NCBI RefSeq assembly: GCF_052156635.1
Contig: NZ_JBQKUO010000001.1
Span: 372,001 to 436,000 of the forward strand
DNA length: 64,000 nt
Source of the DNA: Nitrospina sp052156635
GTDB lineage: Bacteria; Nitrospinota; Nitrospinia; Nitrospinales; Nitrospinaceae
Direction: 5' to 3'
Numbering within the stretch: the first letter of the stretch is position 1; every line of letters begins with the position of its first letter. Shown one piece after another: positions 1 to 7,696 of this stretch. The notes under the pieces are model-generated. The model saw only the letters and a list, made by a program, of their open reading frames with translations, was not told the origin of the DNA and searched no databases. Position numbers and translations under genes: made by a program.

Positions 1-1
1 G

Positions 2-733
2 CTCCACTTCATCTGGAACAACCTGCGCACGCCGGAAGGCAAACTGCTCCGCCGCTGGCGCGAGGGCGAGGCACGCTACGACGGATACCTGTGCGACTAC
101 ACCTCCGTCGCGCTCGCCTGCTGTGACCTGTATGAAGCCACGTACAACCCGGATTACATCGAAAAGGCCGAGGCCTTGATGAAAACGGTGGAGGAAAAAT
201 TCGGCAACGAAGGCGCGTATTACGAAACCGCAAGCGACGCGGAGGAGTTGATCGTCCGCCAGGTGTCCGGTTACGACGGCGTCGAGCCTTCCGGCAACAG
301 CAGTGCCGCCATGGCGTTGTTGAAACTCGCCGCGCTCACCCAGAACGTGGACTACGAACGCCGCGCTGAAAAAATCTTCCTCGCCTTCTCCGACGAGGTC
401 ACCGAATACGGCATCAACTCCTCGTTCATGATGCAGGCCCTGCACCTTTACCTGGGCGGCTGCAAACAGGTGGCGGTTCGCGGGGTGAACTCGGACAAGG
501 GAATGGAAGCCTTCTGGCCGTTCATGCGCCGGCGGTTTTTTCCCAACACGGTGTTCGCGTTTGCGCTGGACGGCGACGCCGACGCCCAGCGGGTGCCTCT
601 GCTGGCCGGCAAGGAACCCCTGCAGGGCCAAACCACCGCCCACGTCTGCCAGCACGGCTCGTGCCTGCCGCCGGTCACGCAAGTAACGGAACTCAAAAAC
701 CTTGTGGACGATTACCGGCAGGTGCGCGATTGA
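2..733 (+). CDS. YyaL/DUF255 family protein, C-terminal part (partial)
   Basis: The frame is open from base 2, so the N-terminus lies outside the window; the stop is TGA at 731-733. About 243 residues are visible. The text has the (alpha/alpha)6-barrel features of the C-terminal half of thioredoxin-domain YyaL/DUF255 (SPATA20-like) proteins: RRWREGEARYDGYLCDYT, then GYDGVEPSGNSSAAMAL, and a tail with CQHGSCLPPVT. Full-length members are roughly 600-700 residues with a thioredoxin-like N-terminal domain, which cannot be seen here. The biochemical role of the family is poorly defined. bioB follows in the same direction after about 100 bases. The family call is fairly secure from the conserved DGYLxDY and EPSGNS motifs. 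Confidence 0.8.
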   Translation, partial: LHFIWNNLRTPEGKLLRRWREGEARYDGYLCDYTSVALACCDLYEATYNPDYIEKAEALMKTVEEKFGNEGAYYETASDAEELIVRQVSGYDGVEPSGNSSAAMALLKLAALTQNVDYERRAEKIFLAFSDEVTEYGINSSFMMQALHLYLGGCKQVAVRGVNSDKGMEAFWPFMRRRFFPNTVFAFALDGDADAQRVPLLAGKEPLQGQTTAHVCQHGSCLPPVTQVTELKNLVDDYRQVRD

Positions 734-829
734 AGCAACCCCCTTTTCCGTTTGCCTTTGCCCGGCGCTGTGCTAGTATTTTGGGTTGTTTTTCCAGATA
801 AACCCTTCATCCAACAAAACTGGTGTTCC

Positions 830-1834
830 ATGAGAACGGCATTCATCGATACATTGATAGATAACGTGTTGTCCGGCAAGGGCATCACCCGAAAAGACGC
901 GCTGGAACTGGAAAGCCTCAACCGGGAGGAGCTGGATTACCTGTTTGAAGGCACGAACCGCATCCGCGACCATTTCAAAGGCAACGCGGTCAAGATCTGC
1001 TCCATCGTCAACGCCAAGTCCGGCCGCTGTCCGGAAGATTGCGGCTTCTGCGCCCAGTCTTCGAAATTCGAGACCGAGTCGCCGGAATACGGCCTGATGG
1101 ACGTCGACCAGATCGTCGCCAACGCCAAGAAGGCCGAAGCCTTTGGCTCCAACGAGTTTTCCATCGTCGTCTCCGGCACGGCGATGACCGATCCGAAAGA
1201 AATGGCCACGCTCAAGGAAGCGCTTCGCCGCATCAAGGCGGAAACGCGCCTCGAGACCTGCTGTTCGCTGGGACTCATGAGCAAGGAAAACCTGCAGGAG
1301 TTGAAGGACGCGGGACTCGACCGCGTGCACCACAACCTGGAGACGGCGCGCAGCCATTTCGAAAACATCGTGAGCACACACACCTATGAAGATGAAGTCA
1401 GCGCCGTGCGCAACGCGCAGGAGGTGGGATTGCCGGTCTGTGTCGGCGGCATCTTCGGCATGGGCGAGACATTCGCCCAGCGCGTGGAACTGGCGTTCGA
1501 CATCGAGGCACTCAAAACGCAGTCGTTCCCGATCAATTTCCTGAAACCTCTGGAAGGCACGGCAATGGAAGGCATGGAGGTTCTGGACGAGTACGATGCG
1601 CTCCGCACCATCGCGCTCTTGAGACTCGTGATGCCGGAAATGGATTTGTTCGTCTGCGGCGGCCGCGAGGAGGTTTTCACCGACCACCAGGAAAAACTGT
1701 TCGCCGCCGGCGCCAACGGCATTCTCGGTGGCGACTACCTCACCACCAAGGGACAGGACCCGAAACGCGACATGGAAATGATCGAGCGCCTCGGCCTGCA
1801 CCCGGTCCTGGAAACAGAAGGGGCCCGTCCCTGA
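830..1834 (+). CDS. bioB: Biotin synthase
   Basis: This radical SAM enzyme inserts sulfur into dethiobiotin, the last step of biotin synthesis. With the ATG at 830 the product is 334 residues, a normal BioB length. The SAM-binding 4Fe-4S motif CxxxCxxC is GRCPEDCGFCAQS (Cys67, Cys71, Cys74). Further family landmarks are VCVGGIFGMGE, FPINFLKPLEGT and the C-terminal GANGILGGDYLTT. The frame is open upstream to 752, but the alignable protein begins near MRTAFID, so 830 is preferred; no strong ribosome binding site is visible. No other bio gene is adjacent. Confidence 0.95.
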   Translation: MRTAFIDTLIDNVLSGKGITRKDALELESLNREELDYLFEGTNRIRDHFKGNAVKICSIVNAKSGRCPEDCGFCAQSSKFETESPEYGLMDVDQIVANAKKAEAFGSNEFSIVVSGTAMTDPKEMATLKEALRRIKAETRLETCCSLGLMSKENLQELKDAGLDRVHHNLETARSHFENIVSTHTYEDEVSAVRNAQEVGLPVCVGGIFGMGETFAQRVELAFDIEALKTQSFPINFLKPLEGTAMEGMEVLDEYDALRTIALLRLVMPEMDLFVCGGREEVFTDHQEKLFAAGANGILGGDYLTTKGQDPKRDMEMIERLGLHPVLETEGARP

Positions 1835-1889
1835 AACAGGGGCGAGCCCGCTCTATCTGTCTTCGACCTTCACCCCGCCAGGGTCAAAC

Positions 1890-2222
1890 TCAGGCGAGGG
1901 TTTCGTCGATCACTTTTTGAATTTCGGCTTTGGACTTCACTCCAACCAACTGCTGAACCACCTGTCCATCCTTGAAGAACAGCAGCGTGGGAATGCCGCG
2001 GATGCCGTACTTGGTCGCTGTTTGCGGGTTGTCATCCACATTCAGTTTGCCAACCACAACCTTCCCGTCATACTCACCAGCCAGCTCTTCCACCGTGGGT
2101 GCCAGCATTTTGCAGGGCTGACACCACTCCGCCCAGAAATCGATCACAGCCGGTTTGTCCGACTGAAGGATGGAACGGTCGAATTCGTCATCCGAAACCG
2201 TAACAACTTTTCCGCCTGCCAT
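1890..2222 (-). CDS. trxA: Thioredoxin (WCQPC active site)
   Basis: A 110-residue single-domain thioredoxin, a cytoplasmic disulfide reductase. The fold landmarks are all present: DFWAEWCQPCKMLAP active site near residues 29-43, the cis-proline loop GIRGIPTLLFF, and a C-terminal helix. The active site reads WCQPC instead of the usual WCGPC, so the residue after the first Cys is Gln instead of Gly. An AGGAG lies about 7 bases before the ATG. It is convergent with bioB, and its upstream region is shared with the divergent gene at 2498. Confidence 0.95.
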   Translation of the reverse strand: MAGGKVVTVSDDEFDRSILQSDKPAVIDFWAEWCQPCKMLAPTVEELAGEYDGKVVVGKLNVDDNPQTATKYGIRGIPTLLFFKDGQVVQQLVGVKSKAEIQKVIDETLA

Positions 2223-2311
2223 AACAAGCTCCTTTTTTCTTTACCAAAGTTGAATCCCCGAAACACAATCGATGGCGGCGAATCGGGAATTTGCTGGTAA
2301 GTCGTTAATGG

Positions 2312-2327
2312 GAGTCAACCCTGACTC
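2312..2327. promoter_or_regulatory. Perfect inverted repeat upstream of trxA, possible operator
   Basis: GAGTCA-ACCC-TGACTC is a perfect palindrome with 6-base arms and a 4-base spacer, about 90 bases upstream of the trxA start in the divergent intergenic region. On the minus strand it contains a TTGACT that could serve as a -35 box, although no good -10 is found at the ideal spacing. The binding protein is unknown, so operator function is inference. Confidence 0.35.
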
Positions 2328-2438
2328 TTTGTGATGGATTCCTATTTAAATAAATTTACCACCTTTTTTCAAGGCCGATTTTCCCGTATGATTGGGGGTA
2401 TTCTGCCATTTGCTTTTTGACTTTTTAGATGCAATCCG

Positions 2439-2469
2439 GCCGGTTTGGATTCCAAACCGGCGCTTTTTT
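2439..2469 (+). terminator. Intrinsic terminator hairpin in a divergent intergenic region
   Basis: GCCGGTTTGG, a 3-base loop, then CCAAACCGGC form a perfect 10-bp stem (2439-2448 with 2452-2461), followed by GC and six T. This is a textbook rho-independent terminator reading on the plus strand. No recognised plus-strand gene ends before it, and it sits 28 bases before the ATG of the GGCT-like gene. It could end a small RNA made from the 2225-2438 interval, or attenuate the 2498 gene. Confidence 0.75.
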
Positions 2470-2497
2470 GAACGCGAACCGAAATCGGAACCCTGCC

Positions 2498-2971
2498 ATG
2501 CCAAACTACATCAACTGGTTTGCTTACGACGAACTGATGAATCCGCGGGTCTTCAAGGAGCACGGCCTGGAGGCCAACGCATCCTTCTGTGTCACCCTCT
2601 CTGCTCACAAACTGGCTTTCAACAAAATCCCGGTCGACAACCAGGGTGTGGAAAAACTGGGCATGGCCAATGTCGTCCCCGCGCCAAGCAACCTGGGGAT
2701 GATGGAAGGCATCATGTACGAAATGGACGAGTCGTTTCTGCCCAAACTGGACGAAATTTACCTTTACCCAAACGAATACCTGCGAAAGAAGATGCGCCTG
2801 ACCAAGCACGATTTCACCCTCGTGGACGGGATTGTTTACATCGCGCAGAACGAACGGACCAATGACGACCTCATGCCTTCCAAGGCGATGCTCAAGAGTT
2901 TCCGCGAATGCAAAAAGAACCTGACCATGCTGTACCTGTCGCGCCTCATGAACACACCGACAGTGGATTGA
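2498..2971 (+). CDS. Gamma-glutamylcyclotransferase-like (AIG2/GGCT fold) protein
   Basis: A 157-residue protein starting at ATG 2498. Its opening INWFAYDELMNPRVFKEHG corresponds to the FAYGxxM start of GGCT/AIG2-like proteins. The block EGIMYEMDESFLPKLDE matches the strand and helix that carry the catalytic Glu in that family. Here LDE is followed by IYLYP, so the exact identity of the catalytic acid is uncertain. It sits just upstream of the DDAH gene in the same direction (37-base gap) and may share its transcript. The fold assignment is moderate and the substrate unknown. Confidence 0.65.
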   Translation: MPNYINWFAYDELMNPRVFKEHGLEANASFCVTLSAHKLAFNKIPVDNQGVEKLGMANVVPAPSNLGMMEGIMYEMDESFLPKLDEIYLYPNEYLRKKMRLTKHDFTLVDGIVYIAQNERTNDDLMPSKAMLKSFRECKKNLTMLYLSRLMNTPTVD

Positions 2972-3008
2972 CCCGTAGAACATTCAGGGTTCTGAAAACG
3001 CAACCGCC

Positions 3009-3779
3009 ATGAACACACCTTTGACCGCCCTGGTGCGGCCTCCCGCCGCCACGTTCCTGCGGGCCCTTTCACGCAGGGAAAAGCGGATTCCCATCGACTT
3101 CCGGCTCGCCCTGCGCCAGCACGGGTTTTACGTACAAACATTGATCAGCCTGGGTGTGCAGGTGGAGGCGCTGGAACCCCTGGACGCGTTTCCCGACAGC
3201 ACGTTCATTGAGGACAACGCCATCGTTCTCGATGACGTGGCCCTGCTGACCTCGATGAACGCGACCAGCCGCCGGGGCGAAACCCTTCATCTCAAAACCG
3301 TCCTGGAGCGGCACCGCAAAATTGAGATTTTGGAGCCACCGGTATTCGTCGATGGGGGGGATGTGCTGCAGGTGGGTTCCACCATTTTTGTCGGCCAGTC
3401 CACGCGCACCAATCCCCTCGCCGTCGAGGCCATCGCGAAATTCACCCAGCGCCCGGTGGTTCCGGTCGCTGTTGACGGCGCGCTGCACCTGAAAAGCGCG
3501 GTCAGTTGCCTGACGGGTGAGTTGTTGCTGATCGATCCGGAACACGTCGACCCCGCTCCATTCGAAAACCATTCCCGTATCGAAGTCGCACGCGGAGAGT
3601 CCAATGCCGCCAACTGCCTCACCATCAATGGAACCGTGTTGATGCCGAAAGGAAATCCCGGGACACGGGCGCTTGTGGAACAGCGTGGATTGGAAGTGCG
3701 CGCCATGCCGGTGAGCGAGTTCGAAAAGGCCGACGGCGGCCTCACCTGCCTGAGCATCTTGATTCCGAAAAGAACCTGA
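3009..3779 (+). CDS. ddaH: Dimethylarginine dimethylaminohydrolase (DDAH) family
   Basis: A 256-residue guanidino-group-modifying enzyme. DDAH converts N-omega-methylated arginines to citrulline plus methylamines. The visible motifs are PDSTFIEDNAIV (acidic substrate-binding residues near 63-69), GGDVL (116-120), the catalytic His in ALHLKSAV (His160) and the nucleophile in GGLTCLSI (Cys247). The length matches bacterial DDAH. The close relatives arginine deiminase and citrullinase share the fold, so the exact substrate is inferred from overall similarity. It probably forms a transcription unit with the GGCT-like gene upstream. Confidence 0.88.
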   Translation: MNTPLTALVRPPAATFLRALSRREKRIPIDFRLALRQHGFYVQTLISLGVQVEALEPLDAFPDSTFIEDNAIVLDDVALLTSMNATSRRGETLHLKTVLERHRKIEILEPPVFVDGGDVLQVGSTIFVGQSTRTNPLAVEAIAKFTQRPVVPVAVDGALHLKSAVSCLTGELLLIDPEHVDPAPFENHSRIEVARGESNAANCLTINGTVLMPKGNPGTRALVEQRGLEVRAMPVSEFEKADGGLTCLSILIPKRT

Positions 3780-3785
3780 CGAGGC

Positions 3786-4925
3786 TCATGGACCGAACGT
3801 GGCGGAGAGGTTTCCGCCGTAACCCACCAGTCCCACGTAGCCCTTGCCCCTCACCGACTTGCCATCGTAGGTGCCTTCCACCGTCACGCTGCCTTCCCAG
3901 TACGAGTTGGAGACAGACCGGAGCAGGAACAATTCCTGCGACGCCATGTCCGGAATCACCTTCAATGCAATGTTGCGTTCAGGTAAATCAATTTTCCACG
4001 CGGCGGGATAAGTCACGTCTGACTTCGGGCTGGTCCATGTCTTCAACACGTTTACCGATTGTTTTTCAGAGGGCAGGTGCACCTGCGTGCCGTCGGCCCT
4101 CACCAGCGTGCCCCCGGAACGGGGATCGTATTTTCCGTCCTGCAGGCGGATTCTGAACAGCATGACCTCGGCTCCGTTGTCCAGCTTGAGCAAAAACCAG
4201 TCCCACCCCGCCTGCTTCGGCACAAGCAACCGCTCCGCAAACACGTGGTCCATCCAGCTCGTCCCTGTCACTTCCACCGGCTGTCCGTCGATGAAAACCG
4301 TGCCTTTGGTTTTCAAACGTGTGAAGGAGTAGTAGTTCGGCGCTTTCTCCGGAATGTCCCATTTCGGCTTGTCGTCACCGGTGCCGTGGATGACGGGGGC
4401 TTTTTCCGGAGCCAGTTGCAAATCGAATCCGTTGCCCTCTTCCTTCGCAGTGAGCTTGCGCATGTTGCCTGCTCCGGTCAGCTTCCAGTTTTCGTTCCAC
4501 ACCTCCAGCCGATCCTCCGCTGCACCGGCGAGCCCCAGACCGGAACGGTTGATACGTTCGTAAAAATGAAATTTGCCGTTCTTCAAATCGACCACCGTCA
4601 TGTGGGCAAAGTAAATATGTTCGTTGCTCCATTCGGACGGCGTATCCTGATACTGCTGGAGAGCCTTCATGCCGGCAAGCGAAACGCGGAAGAACGAGCA
4701 CTGGTAACCATACTCGCGTCCGGCGGCGTCTTTAAGATTGCCGGTAAAATACCACCACTCCACCTGGTAGTTGTTGTGCGAATAAAAGTCACGTGGAAAC
4801 GAAAACGCGTATCCGGTGAGCGGATGTTTAACGCTTTGCCGGGCATCGGGTTGCGCATGAACGGATCCCGCCGCCAATAAAAATACAAACGCGGTTGAAA
4901 AAATGAAAAACAAATACGGACGCAT
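3786..4925 (-). CDS. Secreted lipocalin-like protein of the CrtC/AttH family
   Basis: About 379 residues from ATG 4925; a TTG at 4943 would add six. The N-terminus is a clear signal peptide (RPYLFFIFSTAFVFLLAAG) ending near VHAQ, so the protein is exported. The mature start has the hallmark YQVEWWYFTGNLKD of the hydroxyneurosporene synthase/AttH double-lipocalin family, followed by EHIYFAHMTVVD, GTSWMDHVFAER and GWDWFLLKLDNGAEVML. CrtC members hydrate carotenoids, but this branch is usually annotated only as lipocalin-like, and no carotenoid genes are nearby. It is convergent with ddaH, with only 6 bases between the stops. Confidence 0.8.
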   Translation of the reverse strand: MRPYLFFIFSTAFVFLLAAGSVHAQPDARQSVKHPLTGYAFSFPRDFYSHNNYQVEWWYFTGNLKDAAGREYGYQCSFFRVSLAGMKALQQYQDTPSEWSNEHIYFAHMTVVDLKNGKFHFYERINRSGLGLAGAAEDRLEVWNENWKLTGAGNMRKLTAKEEGNGFDLQLAPEKAPVIHGTGDDKPKWDIPEKAPNYYSFTRLKTKGTVFIDGQPVEVTGTSWMDHVFAERLLVPKQAGWDWFLLKLDNGAEVMLFRIRLQDGKYDPRSGGTLVRADGTQVHLPSEKQSVNVLKTWTSPKSDVTYPAAWKIDLPERNIALKVIPDMASQELFLLRSVSNSYWEGSVTVEGTYDGKSVRGKGYVGLVGYGGNLSATFGP

Positions 4926-5026
4926 GGGAAATCGGATTATCAAGAATTAAAGTGAGGGGAGTGTACCACAGGTCACACACGTGCGGCATCGCCGGTCTGC
5001 GTCAAGAGGTGCCACAGGAAGTCAGG

Positions 5027-6388
5027 TCATTCCCCAAACAGGTCGCAGGTTTTCTTCCAGCGGAAGGAAAAAATTTTTTCCAGGTCACGCCGCACAATGG
5101 GGTAGATGAACAGATCACCCGGCGTCCACATGGGGACGCGATAGATAGCACGGTCGCGGATCAATGTACCGCCGTCCTGTTCGATAAAATCGTGCGTGTG
5201 GTGCCACAGCCAGTAGGGCCCCACCACCTGGATATCGGAAAAGCGGTTGTTTGGAGACCAGTCCATGATGATCGACTGCCAGCGGAAGGGAATACCGTAC
5301 AGTTTCAAACGGTAGTTGATACGTGTGCCTTCCTCCATCTCCCGGGTCGACTGACCCGTGACGGAAAAATTCAGGAAGGGCGGGGTCAATATTTCCAGGT
5401 TTTTGGCGTCGCTGTAAAATTCGAAAATGGTATCAATCGGTTTTGGAACCCACTGTTCCATCCGCATTTCGTGCGTTCGCACATCGGCCAGTTGGGTGAG
5501 CGCCGATTCCACGTCCGGGTAGTCGAATTGGAATCCGCACGACTGCGCCTTTTTGGGCATAGCCTTCTGAGAGGCGAGGAGCACCTCGGACATCTCCCCC
5601 AATACCAGCCTGAGTGCAAACGCGGGCGCGGGGATGAAGGCGGGGCGTCCCACCGCTTTCGCCAGCGTGCGGGTGAACTCGGCGTTGGTGACGGGTTCCG
5701 GGCTGCACGCGTTCACCGGTCCGCGCAGGGTGTCGGTGTCGAGCGCGTGGAGCATGAGACGCGCCAGGTCGCGGACGTGAATCCAGCTCATCCACTGCCG
5801 GCCGTTCCCGGCACGGCCGCCCACACACATGCGGAAGGCGGGTAGCATGAACCGCATTGCACCGCCGTCGGTGCCCAGGACGGTGGCGATGCGCAACACC
5901 ACGGTGCGTACCCCCAGCGTCTCGGCTTTCAACGCTTCCGCTTCCCAATTCTTGCACACCTCGGCGAGCACGCTGTTGCCGGGCGTCTGTGATTCGTCCA
6001 GTTCCAGGCTTTTGCGGTCGCCGTAATAACCGATGCCCGAGCAGGAAATGAAAATACCGGGCCGCGAATCCATCTCTTCCATCGCCTTGACCAGTTGACG
6101 AGTCGAAAGCACGCGCGAGCGCTCCAGTTCCATTTTTTTCGAATCGGTCCAGCGCGTGGCGATGTTTTCCCCCGCGAGATGAATGACCGCGTCCACACCT
6201 TCCAGTGCTTCCTTCGGTGGCTCGAGGAGAGCAGGGTCCCATTTGTAACGGCGGCAGAGGACCGGCAGACGCACCACCGCGCCTTCCGGATCGCGAGTCA
6301 AAACGGATATCTCGTGGCCCGCGTTTTTCAGTAAGGGAAGCAGTTGTTGACCGACAAACCCGGTAGCACCGGTGACGAGAATTTTCAT
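5027..6388 (-). CDS. TIGR01777 (YfcH) NAD-dependent epimerase-like protein fused to an SRPBCC domain
   Basis: A 453-residue two-domain protein. Residues 1 to about 300 are a short-chain NAD(P)-binding epimerase-like domain (VTGATGFVGQQLL at the N-terminus, VIHLAGENI, CSGIGYYGDR, then the C-terminal VLGEMSEVLLASQKAMPKKA typical of TIGR01777/DUF1731). Residues from about 310 to the end form a START/SRPBCC ligand-binding domain (QWVPKPIDTIFEFYSDAKNL, later WHHTHDFIEQDGGTLIRDRA). Both halves are complete and in one frame. The reaction is unknown. It is divergent from the CDGSH gene. Confidence 0.85.
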   Translation of the reverse strand: MKILVTGATGFVGQQLLPLLKNAGHEISVLTRDPEGAVVRLPVLCRRYKWDPALLEPPKEALEGVDAVIHLAGENIATRWTDSKKMELERSRVLSTRQLVKAMEEMDSRPGIFISCSGIGYYGDRKSLELDESQTPGNSVLAEVCKNWEAEALKAETLGVRTVVLRIATVLGTDGGAMRFMLPAFRMCVGGRAGNGRQWMSWIHVRDLARLMLHALDTDTLRGPVNACSPEPVTNAEFTRTLAKAVGRPAFIPAPAFALRLVLGEMSEVLLASQKAMPKKAQSCGFQFDYPDVESALTQLADVRTHEMRMEQWVPKPIDTIFEFYSDAKNLEILTPPFLNFSVTGQSTREMEEGTRINYRLKLYGIPFRWQSIIMDWSPNNRFSDIQVVGPYWLWHHTHDFIEQDGGTLIRDRAIYRVPMWTPGDLFIYPIVRRDLEKIFSFRWKKTCDLFGE

Positions 6389-6503
6389 GAAAAAATTCCA
6401 AACCCTTCCGCCGTTGTTTCCATCTAAAAGGAAGGCGACCGGCCGAATCCCCTTACGGAACTTGAAGCAGATGAAAACCGATTAAACCAAACAGGAGACT
6501 TGC

Positions 6504-6734
6504 ATGGCGTACCAGAACAAGCCTTTTTATGTGAATGAGACCCCGGGAACCAAGTACTATTGTACTTGCGGCGAGTCGGAAAATAAACCGTACTGTGACG
6601 GCTCGCACGACCGGAAGGAAACCGGTAAAAGTCCGGTGGAAGTAACTCTGGAACGGCCCCGCAGGTTGACCATCTGCGATTGCGGTCTCACCAAGACCTC
6701 CCCCATCTGCGATGGGGCGCACAAAAACTGCTGA
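6504..6734 (+). CDS. Tandem CDGSH iron-sulfur protein
   Basis: A 76-residue protein with two CDGSH zinc-finger-like 2Fe-2S motifs: YYCTCGESENKPYCDGSHD and ICDCGLTKTSPICDGAHKN. Each supplies the 3-Cys-1-His ligands (CxCx6CxxxH pattern) of the mitoNEET family. An AGGAG lies 7 bases before the ATG. Tandem bacterial CDGSH proteins are soluble redox or cluster-transfer proteins of unknown specific role. A strong terminator follows. Confidence 0.9.
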   Translation: MAYQNKPFYVNETPGTKYYCTCGESENKPYCDGSHDRKETGKSPVEVTLERPRRLTICDCGLTKTSPICDGAHKNC

Positions 6735-6765
6735 TTGTCATGAGTTTAATCCACTGACCAATCAA

Positions 6766-6791
6766 AAAGGCCGCTCTGATGAGCGGCCTTT
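6766..6791. terminator. Bidirectional intrinsic terminator
   Basis: AAGGCCGCTC, loop TGAT, GAGCGGCCTT make a perfect 10-bp stem flanked by A on the left and T on the right. It lies between the convergent CDGSH gene and the LPS glycosyltransferase operon, so it can terminate both. Confidence 0.8.
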
Positions 6792-6880
6792 CCTGCAGAA
6801 AAAACATCCCGTTTTATGAACAGGGTAGTCAATAAATGGGCCCGGCCTCCCAATTGAACTTTGTGGGCAGCCTTTTTCCG

Positions 6881-7696
6881 TCAAGCAAGGTGATTGCTCA
6901 GGCCGTTGTCGATACGCGTGGTGTTGGACTGCATGACCGCCTCCAGCCGTTTCCAGTTTTCCTCTGTCTCGCGTGACTTTCCAAGCGGATGCCACAGGTG
7001 CAGGACCGGCAGGGCAAAACGACCTTCCTTGCGCACAATGCCTTTGTTGAGCAGGCGGATGACGAGATCCGAGTCCTCATACCCCCAGCCCTGGTAGTGC
7101 TCGTCGAAGCCATTGATCTCCACGAAATCCTGCCTCCACACGCCGAGGTTGCAGGTTTTGACTCCCTGCCACTTGTTCCGCGACAGTTTGCGCAATGGGC
7201 CCAGCGGCAGACGCAGAAAAGGAACCAACCGGTTCACCTCTCCCCGAAGCCGCACTGAAATCCACTTCAAAAGACTCCATTTGTGCAGAGGCAGTTTCTT
7301 ATCGAGCGCGCGCTGGGTGAGCGATTCATCAAGAAGAACGCGGTTGCCCGCCAGAAAGTATCCCGGCTCCATCAGTTGAATATAGTGCTCGACGAAATCC
7401 GGGAACACCATGCAGTCGCCGTCGAGAAACACCAGCCGTTCGCCCTCACATGCCGCCACCGCCTTGTTGCGGATGGCACCGGCGCGGAATCCCCTGTCCT
7501 CGTGCCAAACATGTTTGAGCACCAGCGTGTTCCTTTGTGAAAACGTTTCCACCAGCGCGCGCGTGTTTTCCGTCGAACCGTCATCCGCCACAATGACCTC
7601 GAAGTCGCGGTCGGTTTGCGCTTCGAGGCTGGTCAGCACGCGCTCCAGCGCGTCGGGACGGTTGTACGTACTCAATATGATGCTGAGCGCCGTCAC
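6881..7696 (-). CDS. Family 2 glycosyltransferase (LPS/surface glycan)
   Basis: 271 residues starting at GTG 7696, which overlaps the stop of the preceding glycosyltransferase gene (GTGA), implying translational coupling. The GT-A fold motifs are LSIILSTYNRPDALERVL, VIVADDGSTENT, the metal-binding FLDGDCMVFP, and the acceptor-side GWGYEDSDLVIRL typical of the galactosyltransferase-type C-terminal half. It is predicted to add a sugar to LPS core or another surface glycan at the inner-membrane face. The exact sugar cannot be read from sequence. Confidence 0.85.
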   Translation of the reverse strand: MTALSIILSTYNRPDALERVLTSLEAQTDRDFEVIVADDGSTENTRALVETFSQRNTLVLKHVWHEDRGFRAGAIRNKAVAACEGERLVFLDGDCMVFPDFVEHYIQLMEPGYFLAGNRVLLDESLTQRALDKKLPLHKWSLLKWISVRLRGEVNRLVPFLRLPLGPLRKLSRNKWQGVKTCNLGVWRQDFVEINGFDEHYQGWGYEDSDLVIRLLNKGIVRKEGRFALPVLHLWHPLGKSRETEENWKRLEAVMQSNTTRIDNGLSNHLA

